Shown one piece after another: positions 10,462 to 21,729 of a stretch of DNA of 64,000 bases. Position 1 is the stretch's first letter, and each line of letters begins with the position of its first letter. The notes below the pieces were generated by a model. It was not told where the DNA came from and ran no database searches. It saw only the letters and a list, made by a program, of their open reading frames with translations. This DNA is from Branchipolynoe longqiensis (lineage: Eukaryota > Annelida > Polychaeta > Phyllodocida > Polynoidae): contig CM059203.1 in assembly GCA_030323885.1 (NCBI GenBank), positions 3,844,001 to 3,908,000 on the forward strand, written 5' to 3'. The position numbers and the translations under genes are program-made.

Positions 10462-11364
10462 TTAAAGCTGCATAATCCGATGAAGCATCAACTTTCCAAA
10501 ATTAAAACAATTATCTACACTTGGTACTACATACGTAATTTAGATACTGATGCTGACACTATTTGTCGCCACAGAGAAGGAAGTACTGAGTCAATTTATT
10601 AGAGCCTGTTACTGCTGAAGCCTATAGACCTATTTCAATGTTTGTAAACATCGTGTATGCATGCGCAGCTTGGCTGCAGAACGAATGCACACTGCCACTG
10701 CCACTGAGTTTGCCGGTACGCGCAGTGCAAAACGTTAATTTTATTCAAAATTGATAGAAATGCAGAAGCCTAACATTATAAATTTAATATAATCTATTCA
10801 TTGAATATGTTTTCTATATGTGTTCCAAGCAGTTTGTCTCTAGGTGGTGTGGTTTTAGAGATATTTTACTTCTTCTGTAAGAAGATTGCTCATGGCCATT
10901 GACAATGCACTGAGTTTGCCGGTACGCGCAGTACAAAACGTTTATTTTATTCAAAATTAATAGAAATGCACAACCCTAACCGTATAAATTGAATATAATC
11001 TATTCGATGAATATGTTTTCTATATGTGAACCAAGCAGTTTGTTTCTAGGTGGTGTGGTTTTAGAGATATTTCACCTTTTCTCTATGAAGATTGCTCATA
11101 GCCATTGAGTTTGCAGTGTCATCGTGCAGCCAAAAGCCGCGCGCACTGACCTAGATACCCGTGCTGACGTCACATGAAATAGGTCTATGGTGTCAGAGTT
11201 TTGCCATGCTTGGCAAAATTAATTTGACATATTTGCACTTCAAATATATAAAAAGTTAGCTATTTAAAGTAAAAACCACTTCAAATTAAAGTAAGGTCGA
11301 CTATAACAATCAATTTAATATATTTATCTCAGAAATTCAAAACCATCGGATCACACAACTTTAA
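10462..11364. mobile_element. TIR-2 MITE (TTAA-flanked) with a nested element
   Basis: The TIR-2 ends are ttaaagctgcataatccgat (10,462) and ...accatcgg...acaactttaa (to 11,364). A solo, uninterrupted copy at 23,123-23,508 is 386 bp, so the extra length is the insertion at about 10,620-11,188. The TTAA at both ends fits piggyBac- or Kolobok-type target duplication. No transposase was seen. A second truncated TIR-2 (11,361-11,431) starts from the same TTAA. Confidence 0.75.
10620..11188. mobile_element. Nested element with an internal duplication of about 245 bp
   Basis: The ends gacctatttcaatg and catgaaataggtc are inverted, and the flanks rejoin the TIR-2 sequence. Inside, a block from gagtttgccggtacgcgcag to gaagattgctcat is present twice (about 10,685-10,905 and 10,912-11,120). 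The same block, also duplicated, forms the interior of the TIR-8 element at 22,212-22,699, which has quite different ends. Confidence 0.65.
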
Positions 11365-11431
11365 AGCTGCAGAGTCCGATGAAACATCAAACTTTCAAAA
11401 CCGAGATAATTATTAAATTTTAATTATCTAA

Positions 11432-11765
11432 TGGCCCGGTCACATTATGACGCTTCTCGCCAACGCGCTTCGACGTGTGTGATATTTTGCCGCAACGTCG
11501 GATTACGTCAGGAAGTGTTACGCGCACATTAGCCGCACGTTGGTATTCGTTGATGGACGGCGACGGCCGACGAGGGTTGGCGCCGCGCGTCATCGCACGT
11601 CAAAAGTTTTGTGCTTGCACAAAACTTTCGACGTGCGACGACGCGCGGGTGCCAACATTATGGCGACGTTAGGCGCACATCGAGATACGTTGGACGTGCT
11701 GGAATAACGTTATGCGAACGGTAGGCACTCGCCGCGCGCATGAGGGTCGTTTCCACACATTGCGC
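11432..11765. mobile_element. WR-6 element, incomplete
   Basis: Starts atggcccggtcacattatga. Its interior consists of variants of acgtcggcg and its complement, for example cgacggccgacg and aaagttttgtgc/gcacaaaacttt. The right terminus was not found. It interrupts a truncated TIR-2 copy. Confidence 0.5.
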
Positions 11766-11775
11766 CAAACTGTTG

Positions 11776-11825
11776 CATTGTTGTTTTACGTCCTAGCAAC
11801 ATCTAAAGTCATATCAGGACGGCGT
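11776..11825 (-). mobile_element. SINE-1 tail fragment
   Basis: tgttgttttacgtcctagca to atcaggacgg. Only the 3' end of the SINE is present. Confidence 0.65.
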
Positions 11826-11914
11826 GGCAAACTTTTTTTGTTTATTTTCCTCACACCTTCCTTTAATGTCATATAAAATATATTAGGTGTTGTATTTAAA
11901 CAAGATTAACATAT

Positions 11915-12094
11915 ACAGTAAAACTTCTCTAAATCAACCGACCTTGGGACCGACTTTAAGTGGTCCATTTAGGGAGGTGGTCGGTTTAGGGAGTTAGATT
12001 ACGGTTAAAATGGTACTGTTGGGATCCAAATAAAGCAATCGATATAGGGGAGTGGTCGATCTGTGGAGGTGGTCGGTTAGAGAGGTTTTACTGT
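11915..12094. mobile_element. TIR-1 MITE, copy 3
   Basis: Complete, with acagtaaaacttctctaaat at the left and gttagagaggttttactgt at the right, flanked by TA. It has one end substitution relative to the family. Confidence 0.88.
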
Positions 12095-12344
12095 ATCTAT
12101 ATATTATTGTTTCAAAATCTGCTCAAAGTATTGGGCCTAAACTAGAGTGAAGTATATAACTAAGTGGGTCAATGTTCTCATTTAAATAGGTCAAACCTTC
12201 AGTGCTTTCTCATGGACCAGCTGACAGTAAGTAACTCGCCAGACAAGTACAGTTGCACCTCTTTTCAGCGACCCTTGTGACCAGTTTACTCCTTCTAGGT
12301 GCAAGCAATTTTTACAAACTGTTTTTGTCTCCTGTGACGATCCC

Positions 12345-12720
12345 GCTAATGTCAGGACCCCTGCTGTGCAGGACAACATTGGTCTGGGTATACAGTGGTC
12401 CCTTGAAGACGAGTACTACTGTAGTACCAATGACAGGACATTTGCTATGTTAAGACAACATTGGTATGGGTATAGAGTGGTCCTTTGAAGATGGGTAGAG
12501 TTATAGTTAGACACGACACGTGCTATGTCAAGACAACATTGGTCTGGGTATAGAGTGGTCCTCTGAAGATGGGTACTACTGTAGTACCGATGACAGGACA
12601 CCTGCTATGTCAAGACAACATTGGTCTGGGTATAGAGTGTCCTTTGAAGACGGGTACTACTGTAGTACCGATAACAGGACACCTGCTATGTCAAGACAAC
12701 ATTGGTATGGGTATAGACAA
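12345..12720. repeat. Tandem repeat with a period of about 80 bp, 4-5 units
   Basis: caggaca...tgctatg recurs at about 12,434, 12,594 and 12,675, with a diverged unit between the first two. Each unit contains caacattggtctgggtatag and gtactactgtagtaccga. The last is a short palindrome (gtactactgtagtac). Solo diverged units occur near 15,905-15,990 (inverted) and 47,955-48,050. Confidence 0.85.
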
Positions 12721-12845
12721 AGACCCTATAACACTAAGACGGCTCACTCCCTATCTCTCCCATGGTAATGTAAATTTTGCAGTGCCATCTTGTGGTGGGT
12801 TTGATCAGCCCGGCTACTGGCTGGTGTTTCACAGTAAACACATAG
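12716..12845. mobile_element. TIR-3 fragment (left part)
   Basis: agaccctataacactaagac through ggcacactcc... to the aatgtaaattttgcagtgcc block that matches 8,340-8,445 inverted. The other end of the family reappears only near 13,985-14,021, after about 1.1 kb of low-complexity DNA. Confidence 0.6.
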
Positions 12846-12929
12846 GCCTACAAGGCGAGAGGGTGAGCTTAAAATTAAAAAAAGAGAGATTGCCTGTCAT
12901 TTGGATTTGGCCGATGTTGCGCTTACTGC

Positions 12930-13345
12930 CTGGTCCCAACCTCCCTCTGCCCCTCCCTCCCTCATTCCCCCGCTCTCTCTCCCTCCCCCTGCTCCCGCCG
13001 ACCATCCCTCCCGATCCCGGCTTCACTGCCCTTCCCCCTCCCTCCCATCCCGTCTCCCTCCCCTGGCCTCACCGCCTTTCCCCATCCATTCCCTTCCCCA
13101 ACCTTCCCTCTCCCTCGTCATCCACCTTACCCAGTGCTCTCACACCCTCCCCTCCCACTTCCTCCCCCTTCCTATTCGCCCCCCGCACACACACTCCCCC
13201 CTCCCTCTCCTCACCCACCTCACTCAGCGCTCTCATGCCACACCTCCCTCCCCCTCCCTCTCCACCTCCCTCTTCCTCCCCCAAACTCCCTCTTCCTCCC
13301 TTCTCAGTCTGCGCTCTCACACCACACCTCACGACCCCCTCCCCC
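12930..13345. repeat. Polypyrimidine tract, about 400 bp
   Basis: Almost pure C/T with occasional A or G. It opens proline/serine/leucine-rich frames on the plus strand and glycine/arginine-rich frames on the minus strand, which are composition artefacts. Confidence 0.9.
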
Positions 13346-13479
13346 CTGATGTAAGTGTGGGGGTGGGGGGGGGTGCACACTGGTTGCGTGTTGCTACTCC
13401 TATAGAACTCCCACCACCACCGCTTCCCTGCCCCTCAACCTGTCCATCCCACCCACCCCCGCCACCATACACACATTCT

Positions 13480-13965
13480 GTGTGGTTGGGGTGTAGGTGG
13501 GAATGGTGGGGGTGTAGGTGTAGGGGTGTGTAGGGTGTGTCTAAGGGAGGTGTAGGTGGTTTGTGGTGCAGTTATAGGGGTCTTGCATAGCAGCACCTCA
13601 CAATCTTTAGCAACCCTAAACCCCTACCACACACCTACACCCTCACCACAGCTCTAAACCTCCACCACAAAACACCTAAACCTCCCACCACACCTATACC
13701 CCCACCACATCCATAAACCCCCTTCACACCCCTCCACACCTACACTCCCACCACACACCTACACCCTCACCACACACACCTACACCTCAACCACACACAC
13801 CTACCCTCCCATGACACACACACCACACAATTACACCCCCAGCACACACCCCCATCACAGACCTACACCACTAACACACACATAGCTACACCTCCACCAC
13901 ATCCCTAAACCCCGACCACATCCCCATCACATCCTTAAACTCTTACCACACACCTACCAAGCGAC
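13480..13965. repeat. ACCACACCTACACC minisatellite that reverses polarity
   Basis: From 13,480 to about 13,565 the repeat reads on the G-rich side (ggtgtaggggtgtgtagggt). From about 13,615 to 13,965 it reads on the C-rich side (cctaccacacacctacaccc). The switch falls near 13,570-13,615. Confidence 0.8.
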
Positions 13966-14021
13966 AGCAGGGTTTCTTCTGACACTCCAATGTTATCAAA
14001 ATGATCAAACCCACCACCTGG

Positions 14022-14765
14022 GGCTATATGTATGTGTCCGGGTTAGCGGTCGTAACCCTGCGTCGTGCGGATTTCCCGGGTTAGCGGCGAAAAGTGCGTA
14101 TGTATGTGTCGGGGTTAAACTAACTCGCCGAGTTTAAAGTCGCCTGCACTAACCCCAAGCGAAACCAGGGTTAAAGGTGGGGTTAGGCACCGATTATGAC
14201 CAAATCTATTGAATGCGATCATATTTAACAGAATTACATACTCAAATCGTGAAATTTCATTAAATTAACCCTAAATTCGAAGCAATATTAACGTAGCAGC
14301 TACATCGGCGGCATTATTCATATTGTCCAATCGACGAATGTAAAGTAAACAAATCACCGCCTCCGCAGCGACATCGATATCCATACTGTCTAACGTCAAA
14401 TAAAAATGGCTGCCACCGTCGCCGCCGAATCGACGGCAATATATTAGGCCCAAATCTATTCAATGCTGTCATATTTAACAGAATTACATACGCAATAAGT
14501 GAAATTTCAGCAAATTAACCCTAAAATCAAAGCGAGATTAACGTAGCAGCTATATCGGTGGCGTTATTCATATTGTCCAATCGACGAATGTAAACAGGCA
14601 CAGAGGGATTTCCCAAATCTATAAATAAACTGAAACGTTAGCTAACCCGCGCGCGCTTTGGACCCATACATCCCCCTTGACACATTTTGAACCCTGGGGT
14701 TAGATAACCCGGCACCCTGCTTTAACCCCGGTCCGGTTAAAAATTGGCTCATACATATGGGCCCT
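14022..14765. mobile_element. WR-7 element with an internal 250-bp duplication
   Basis: The ends gggctatatgtatgtgtccg and ggctcatacatatgggccc are roughly inverted. GC-rich gggttagcgg/ccggttaa words lie near both ends. The middle holds two direct copies of a block of about 150 bp starting at caaatctatt (14,200 and 14,450), so the offset is 250 bp. Confidence 0.55.
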
Positions 14766-14949
14766 GGTGCGCTGGGTGAATGTTGAGACGAGTACTAACT
14801 GAATGAGTCAGCTAACACTTACCCACTCATTGTATAACATTCCTTCAACTCCCCCCCCCCCCCGCCCCCACCCTTCCCAACCGGCTTAGCGCTGACGCAG
14901 CAGAACCTGTGACCTCCTGAGGCTGTGTGGTAGAGCAATATTTTGTATT

Positions 14950-15146
14950 ACAGTAAAACCTCTCTAACCGACCACCTCCACAGATCGACCACTCCTCAAT
15001 ATCGATCGCTTGATTTGGGTCCCAAATGATCGCCCACACAATAGCATTACAATGATAAAAAAAAAAACTTTCTAAACTGACCACCTCCCTAAATGAACCA
15101 TTTAAAGTCGGCCCCGTGGTCGGTCGATTTAGAGAGGTTTTATTGT
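14950..15146. mobile_element. TIR-1 MITE, copy 4
   Basis: acagtaaaacctctctaacc to tttagagaggttttattgt. Full length, with an oligo-A run (15,057-15,067) inside. Confidence 0.85.
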
Positions 15147-15179
15147 AGTTTGTATCTCACCACCACATACATGATGGCG

Positions 15180-15375
15180 GCAGCGAACACCGTTGCTGCA
15201 TAGCAACAATAGGTGGCAGCAGGCTAGCCAGAGGCAGTCCAGTCCCCGGGTAGACTGCCTCTGGGCTTGGCTAGCGGCCACCCCCCATGTGAGAGGTCAC
15301 CTGTGACCTGGCTGGGCAGTAGACTGGTCACTTATGGCGTGTGACCGGTGAGACGCGGAGGAAATAAAACCTGTA
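15180..15375. repeat. Dispersed repeat K, copy 1
   Basis: ggtggcagcaggctagccag, gtgagaggtcacctgtgacc and ggaataaaacctg-like words recur in the same order at 21,730-21,915 and twice more in the duplicated region 22,160-22,760. Class unknown. Confidence 0.55.
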
Positions 15376-15470
15376 TTCGAAACTGCTTTGGAGTCTTCCC
15401 TCGTTGCTGCTGAACTAGGAATTATATGTTTGCGGTCTATCACAATAGCAGATACAGTATCAATAGCTTG

Positions 15471-15798
15471 GTTGGTTGTTGGAGTTTTACGTCCTGGCAA
15501 CATCTAAGGTCATATCAGGATGAGTACCGACTTGTGATAGCACACACTCATGGCAACTTAATAGTGCTGCCCGACTGGGAGACCAAGCCGTCGGCAGCAT
15601 GACATGATATCCTACTCAGTCACATTATCCTGCCACTGAGTTAGCCATTCCGTGCCATATCCTGCTAATGCTGAACACCTGGCTAGGGAGCGACAAGTAC
15701 CAATTTTGTAAGTCGTTGCTTTGACTCGACCTGGGATTGAACCCCTGATCTCCCACAGAGGAGGCCTGCGCTCTACCGATTCGGCAACCATGTCCCGT
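15471..15798 (-). mobile_element. SINE-1, full-length copy
   Basis: Reads from ggttgttggagttttacgtc through the body to the reverse-oriented head (gaccatgtcccgt side). The B box is at about 15,730 (gggattgaacccc on the plus strand). Confidence 0.85.
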
Positions 15799-16085
15799 AT
15801 CACAATAGGAGATACAGTATCAGTAGCACATCCAGATACAGATGTCTATCACAACAGATACAGAATGAAGTGGGTGACACCAGAAAACCTTGGGAGAGGA
15901 GGTATTTGCAGTCAGTAATACCTGTCTTCAAAGGACAACTCTGCATCCAGCCCAATGTTGTTCTGACACAGCAGGTATCCTGTCATCGGAGGGACAGTTA
16001 AATGAGATGAAAGCAATTTGTACATTGAAAATTATTCATGCATTGAAAAATTGTTCACATGTAACAGGAGTTTGCTGATTTTTTT

Positions 16086-16358
16086 TTTGTTCTTGAAGAT
16101 TTATACTGCCTATCATGGATAAGTCTGAATAGACTTGTTTTCACCATTAGACAGTTTGTTGATGGAAAACCCCGGCCTACACTTTTACCGACCCAAGGGA
16201 TGTTTTACCTCCCACACCACATAGACATGGTATGAGAGCAACTGGCCTTTGATGTCGCTGTAAGTTATACACAGCAGTGGAAATCCAAATTGGCAGAGGT
16301 GGGGGCATGGGGAATTGAACCACCAACCTTCAGATTAGGAGTCTGACCTAGAAAAAAA
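16086..16358 (-). mobile_element. SINE-2 copy
   Basis: A second tRNA-derived family. Minus-strand head, with the B-box complement ggaattgaacc near 16,310 and the variable-arm-like gattaggagtctgacctaga. Body cctcccacaccacatagaca and 3' end ttgaagatttatactgccta. Confidence 0.85.
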
Positions 16359-16370
16359 GTCTAAAGGGGC

Positions 16371-16690
16371 TGTCACATTAGGGTTTTTTGCGGGAGCGTA
16401 TGGCGGCGTAGGCGCGTTACGTCATATACGTCGGCATACGCCGTATACGCTACTCATACGCTACGCATACGCTACTCATACGCCGCCAGATGCTGCCAGA
16501 TGCCGGCTTATGTGAAGCGTATACGCTTTCATAAATCCGTCCGTCCAAATTTGTTTGTGCATGCTCAAAAAAACTCGACCTATGAGGGCGTATGGCCCAT
16601 ACTGTCAAAAAATGTCACAGCACGCTCCCATACGATCCTTGTACGCTCCTCGTAGGTTCCACATACGCTCAAAACCACCCGAAAGGTCAC
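16371..16690. mobile_element. WR-2 element, right end missing
   Basis: Begins aaaggggctgtcacattagg and continues as gcgtatggcggcgtaggcgc, then strings of catacgctac words. The matching terminus seen at 58,566 is absent. The sequence passes straight into the interior of a TIR-2 copy. Confidence 0.7.
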
Positions 16691-17028
16691 CAAATGCATC
16701 AAATTTTCAAAACCAAAATAATGATATAGATTTGAATCTACATATCTAACTTAGATATTGATGCACATATTAAGCATTTATTGCCACATACAAGGGAACA
16801 CTGAGGCAATTTGATAGAACCTGTTACTGTTGAAGCCTATGGTGTCAGATTTTTGGCGTGCTTGCCAAAACTAAGTTTGCATGTTTTAATTTCAAATATC
16901 TCAAAACTTATCGATTTAAAATCAAAGTTACTTTAACCTGAAATAAGGTAGATTATGATGATAAATTTAATATATTTATCTCAGAAAAATTACCAAACCG
17001 CAAAACCATCGGACTATGCACCTTTAAG
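16691..17028. mobile_element. TIR-2 MITE, left end missing
   Basis: Starts inside the family at gcatcaaattttcaaaacca and ends accatcggactatgcacctttaa-like at about 17,028. The left TTAA end has been lost at the WR-2 junction. Confidence 0.75.
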
Positions 17029-17264
17029 CTAAGACACCAGAAATTGGGGCTAGTGCTTCTCCCACCCCTATGCTTCACGATAGACCCTATACTATAAAAC
17101 TCACTTTGTATCTATAACCACAGGCCTCCTGATGATGAAACTTGGTAGGGTTATTTTGTCATATATTTGTTTCTATTGCAGACCGCAGTGAAAATTTCGC
17201 ATCAGATAAAATACCACTTTGTGTATGCGTATTCATCACCTCTCCCACCTTCGACCCGAGTAAG

Positions 17265-17340
17265 CCACAGCTGTGACCCGGCATGCTGGGTTGTAGCCGC
17301 TGTCACTCCTGAGGGACCAGCGAAACTTGGAACACATGTA
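17265..17340. repeat. Solo diverged unit of the 58-bp satellite
   Basis: gacccggcatgctgggttgt and cctgagggaccagcg match the satellite at 3.56-4.29 kb. The unit lies about 50 bp before a WR-4 element, as at the other WR-4 locus. Confidence 0.65.
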
Positions 17341-17392
17341 TCAGACTAGACGGTACCAGCACCACCATTGTTCTCAAATTCCACAGTGTACC

Positions 17393-17697
17393 AGGGCCGC
17401 GTTCAGGGTGCGTCTCAGAGGCACCGCCGAGATCTCTCCGCGATGGTTTTTGGCCTATTTGCGTTCAGGGTGCGTCTCGGAGACGGCTCCCATTTCAGAC
17501 AGGAGATAAAAAGCGCCTCGAAAATGGCCGCCATATTCAGTGGTTTCAGCCAATCACAGCGTAGGTTTTCCATTGCAAATGGCCGCCGCCTATGGGGGCG
17601 GCCATTTCGAGGCGACAAACTGCTTTTGCAGTTCAGACTAGCGTGATGTCAGGGATTTCCCCGAGACGTCTTGGAGGCGCACCCTGAATGCGGCCCA
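17393..17697. mobile_element. WR-4 foldback element, copy 2
   Basis: The termini are agggccgcgttcagggtgcg and gcaccctgaatgcggccc. The interior is a mosaic of gcgtctcgg and cctcgaaaatggcc words on both strands, forming internal hairpins such as the pair near 17,515 and 17,600. Confidence 0.78.
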
Positions 17698-18061
17698 GAT
17701 TGCAGCTGAAAACTCTTCCATTCTCCACCCTTCCCATCCGCTAAAAATACAACAACACCCTTGTGACACCTTTATCTAAATTATTGACAGTTGGTAGAGA
17801 GCGATGCTGAAAGGTGCCAGCATAATCAAAATCAGTGACAGTTACTGGTGACAGCTGCAGAGTTGCTAGCACTTATATTATACATAGGCATCCGAAGCAG
17901 TGACAGTTACTAACATGGTTGCTACAGGAGTAATGCACGGTTGCTGACACCTATTTGGGTCATTCTCAGAAATTGTGAACCATATTTGTGAAATGTAAAC
18001 CAGAAGTGAAAACATTCCAAATAATCGCCTTAAAGGCTTAATCATTAACAAGGTAACATGG

Positions 18062-18754
18062 CCGCGAAGAAGGCCCTGAACTGTGATCTTGAACCGTGTC
18101 TGATCCCTCACTCTGATCTGAAACCACTAATAGCCACCCACATAAAATCCAAATGGCAACATGAGTGGGATGAAAACATTAATAAACTTAAAGAAATTGA
18201 ACCATCTGTGGGAAAGCCACCACAGACTCATGCGGGAGGTCGGCGGGACCAAGTGGTCCTTAGCCGCTGCCGTATTGGCCACTCGTGGCTTACACATGCT
18301 TTTCTCGCTCAAGGGGGAACCTCCCCCTGAATGTATTGGGTGTCAGTCCCGCTGACACTCAAACACATTTTACTAGTTGCGTTGATTTTTTGGCCCTGCG
18401 CCAACACTTCTACACTGCAGACAGTATGCATGACCTTTTTACTAAGGTAAAACAGGAAAACATTTTAGCCTTTTTGAGGGCAGCTGGACTGTACCATCTC
18501 ATATAGTTTACTAAATAGATTCTATCAATTATTAATAAAACTTTTCTTTTTCTATGGGAATTTGTTTCCCTTGACCACAACACAAATATATGATTGTGAG
18601 CTTTCTAATTTAATGAATGTCTATTGGCACATAATTGATTGTCTGCTTTTACATGTAAAAGCGATGGTTTGAACAAAAAAAAAACATTTCTTGCCGTGAG
18701 TATGGCCTATGCTGCCGACACGGCGTAAAACAACCACCAATCAATCAATCAATC
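18062..18754 (+). mobile_element. LINE-I, 5'-truncated insertion with target site duplication
   Basis: The 11-bp word aggtaacatgg precedes the element (18,051-18,061) and follows it (18,755-18,765): a target site duplication. The element starts inside the end of the RNase H domain (AAKKALNCDLEPCLIPHSDL), continues through the pol C-terminus (GGRRDQVVLSRCRIGHSWLT, later FLRAAGLYHLI) with a frameshift near 18,345, then a 3' UTR and an (AATC)n tail at 18,737-18,754. An RNase H domain downstream of the polymerase places it near the I/Nimb-type LINEs. It is inactive. Confidence 0.9.
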
Positions 18755-18850
18755 AGGTAACATGGAAACCAAATATGTGGTGCCCAGTTTCAAAGAACGA
18801 CCTATTTACCAACATAGCAATGGTAGTTGAAACCTATTTTATAACAGAGG

Positions 18851-19107
18851 TTTTAAGCTAGAATTCCAGTCATATATGCGGTATGCAGTATGCAAATGGG
18901 TACAAGGTATGTGGCGACTTTACGCTGTTTGTATTGGAAACAGTATACTCGATTCACATTCGCGCCAATCGCTACATGGAGCGATCCAGTTTGCCATCTA
19001 CGCAAATCACATCCGCAGTCTGACATGGAATCAAAGTTATTGTATATTTACGTTTTCCATTTATGTCGCATTTGCATACTGTGAATATGGAGTCCTAGAT
19101 TAAGCAG
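18851..19107. mobile_element. WR-1 foldback element, short copy
   Basis: The ends ttaagctagaattccagtca and gaatatggagtcctagattaa are inverted. Inside are gcggtatgcagtatgcaaat and the complement-like atttgcatactgtgaatat. It sits inside a unit of the degenerate array, next to its ttaagcagtg boundary. Confidence 0.7.
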
Positions 19108-19186
19108 TGACATTGTCAAGTGACAAACAAAGCCTTTTGACACCTATTTTCTATAAAATAGTGACAGTCGCTGGTGGCAGATGCAA

Positions 19187-19512
19187 GATTTTTTTATTTA
19201 TTTATTTGTTGGTCCATTAGTTGTTTAAGCAGGGGAAATTTCAGTCATAGACGACTGGTCTTCCTCATTCCACTGCTGGTCGATAGAAAGCCCGAGCCTA
19301 CACTTTTACCGACCCAAGGGATATTTAACCTCCCACACCACATAGACATGGTATGAGAGCAACCAGCCTTTGATGACGCTGTAAGTTATACACAGCGGTG
19401 GAAATCCAAATTGGCAGAGCTGGGGGCATGGGGAATCGAACCGCTGACCCTCAGATTAGGAGTCGGACCTAGAAAAAAGTCAGACACTCTAACCACTCTG
19501 CCACAGAGAACG
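19187..19512 (-). mobile_element. SINE-2, full-length copy
   Basis: Contains the variant 3' end with ttagttgtttaagcagggga and the (T/A)-rich tail, the common body, and the tRNA head ending ccacagagaacgcc. Confidence 0.88.
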
Positions 19513-19904
19513 CCAGATTGTTGACAGCTATTTTCCAACAGAGGCACTTTAAGCAGTGACATGACAGTCACCGATAACAAATGAAGGCTTGTTGACGGCT
19601 ATTTTCCAACATAGGGCCTTAAAGCAGTGACAGTCACTGATCAGGGCTAGACGGTTTTAAAACAGGTTTTGTCCATTCAAAGCGGACAAAACTGGAAAAA
19701 AACATTGATAGTGGGGGGTAAAAACTAAAAAATATATATCAAAGAACAAAGATACAAGTCATTATATATACTAATAATTAAAAATGGTTCTTCTGCAGTG
19801 TGGAACTTCAAGGCAGAAGGAAGTCGCCATGAGTGCGCTGCACTCATGGCGACTTTAAAGTGTGATTAACTCATCATTATGACACGGTCTCGCTTTTATA
19901 GTAT

Positions 19905-20088
19905 TGTCGTGGGGGTGATGAAAATGGGAAATATTGCACCTAGAGCGGGACTCGAACCCACATCTCTATGCATTCCAGACCAGTGTGCTAACCATCACAC
20001 CACCTAGGCTCCCTGATATCAACACACTACCCACGCCTACCTGTCTATGTGGCTCCTTGCCTGGGAGGTCAGTGCAGACTACTACACT
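19905..20088 (-). mobile_element. SINE-3 copy
   Basis: Third tRNA-derived family. The minus-strand head has a B box seen as gggactcgaaccc near 19,945 and ends acaccacctaggctccc. The flank gtcagtgcagactactaca is shared by all copies. Confidence 0.8.
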
Positions 20089-20942
20089 CGTCCCCTGGAA
20101 TTGTAAGTCTTTTGACTATGGAGATGTAAACTACATGGGTGCAAAGAAAGAACTTCTAAAAAAACTGCAAACACTACAGAACAGAGCCCTGAAAATCTGC
20201 CTCAGAGTAGACAAGCTGCACCCCACCTATGACATACACAAAAGAACCAAAGTAAAATTGCTAGAAAATAGGAGAATAATTCATCTGAAAACATTAGCAT
20301 ACAGCTATAGTCAAGACAATAAACTCCTAACAAAACCACAAAGGGCAACTAGAGCAAATAATGCGCCACTACTAAAGCAGACCAGAAGCCAAATAAAAGC
20401 TCACGAGAGAAGCACGCTAGAAATGGCTGCCAAGGTGTGGAATGCCCAAACAGTAAAGGAACGACAAATTCCTGACCTAAAAACATACAAAAAATATCTG
20501 TGCAAAATAAGGCTAGGAACCCCCAACTAAGCTGCACCGCAAAGGGGCAGGTGATACATGTCACGGCCCACCAGCGAGACGCCCAATGGAAGGTAACCAT
20601 ACCAAAAGCACCCAGATAACACACCTCACAGCTGCGTACAAGCCTATGATATGTAAATAGGAGTAGGCTAGTCTAGAAATAAGAGTAGAAAAAATAAAGC
20701 ACATATATGCCAAGAAAATCAAAAAAAATTAACATAGACTACTATAGTACTAACCAGACCAACCAACTATCTATCTGCTACTGAAATACAGGCAATCAAA
20801 TACCTTATCAGCAGCTACTGTGTGATAAGACAACACCAACACTACAGCTGGCCAACATTGAAAACAAGCCTGAATACCCAGGCTTATATGCTATGGACAG
20901 TATAAATACAGCCTCAATAAAAAAAAAAAATTAAAAAAAATT
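20089..20942 (+). mobile_element. LINE-C 3' end with pol C-terminus
   Basis: The ORF tail to 20,530 encodes KKLQTLQNRALKICLR, then RSTLEMAAKVWNAQTVKERQ and a lysine-rich end: the usual C-terminus of CR1/RTE-like non-LTR reverse transcriptases. A 3' UTR follows, with aataaa near 20,918 and an A-rich end to 20,942. The catalytic part is missing through 5' truncation. SINE-3 copies lie on both sides. Confidence 0.8.
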
Positions 20943-21044
20943 ACATACATATGGGCAATGCACTAACACATACATACACAGGGTAGGTTCAACAACCATA
21001 CAGCACGTAGCTTGTAAAGGATCATGGTCACGGCAACCAGTGTC

Positions 21045-21235
21045 ATGGGGGGTGATGAAAATGGGAAATATTGCGCCTAGAGCAGGACTCGAACCCACAT
21101 CTCTTTGTATTCCGGATTCCGGGCCAGTGTGCTAACCATTACACCACCTAGGCTCCCTGATATCAACACACTACCCATGCCTACCTGTCGATGTGGTTAC
21201 TTGCCTGAGAAGTCAGTGCAGACCACTACAGTATG
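21045..21235 (-). mobile_element. SINE-3 copy
   Basis: Same orientation as the copy at 19.9 kb, with a small duplication (ttccggattccgggcc) in the anticodon region of the head. The flank gtcagtgcagaccactacag is kept. Confidence 0.82.
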
Positions 21236-21729
21236 TAGTTTTATGTGTTGAAAAAACTATTCCTAACAGTTCTATGTTCAGTTCATTTATATAGTAGGCT
21301 ATGTATTTATGGATTTATCTAGTGAAGAATTGGGTCTAAAAAAACTAAGGGACGAAATCGGGAAAAAATCGGGGGAGGAAATGGGTGGAAAAAACAGATT
21401 AAACTGGAAAGAAACAGGTTTAATCCAGGGGTTTTCCAGTGTCCCAGAAGAAAAATATTTTATTCGGAAAAACGAACCCTGTCACTGATAACAAATGAAA
21501 TATTGTTTTCCAACACAGGGCTTTAGAGCAGTGACAGTCGCTGATGACAGAGCCAGTTGACACCGATTTTCTAACATACACATGCAAGGCAGTGACATCC
21601 ACAAATGTCCGATGTTTGAAGAGTCAGGTTGTTGATGCATATCTTCCAAGTTCCATCACAGTATGGCACTAGCAGTCTGTACATGAGCATGACCAGAATT
21701 CAATGGTGACAGGGACTCCGCTAACCACT

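Noticed and set aside
12569..13533. Proline/serine-rich ORFs of 210-261 codons
   Set aside because: They lie in a polypyrimidine tract and its flanking tandem repeat. Composition alone keeps the frames open, and there is no domain or splice context.
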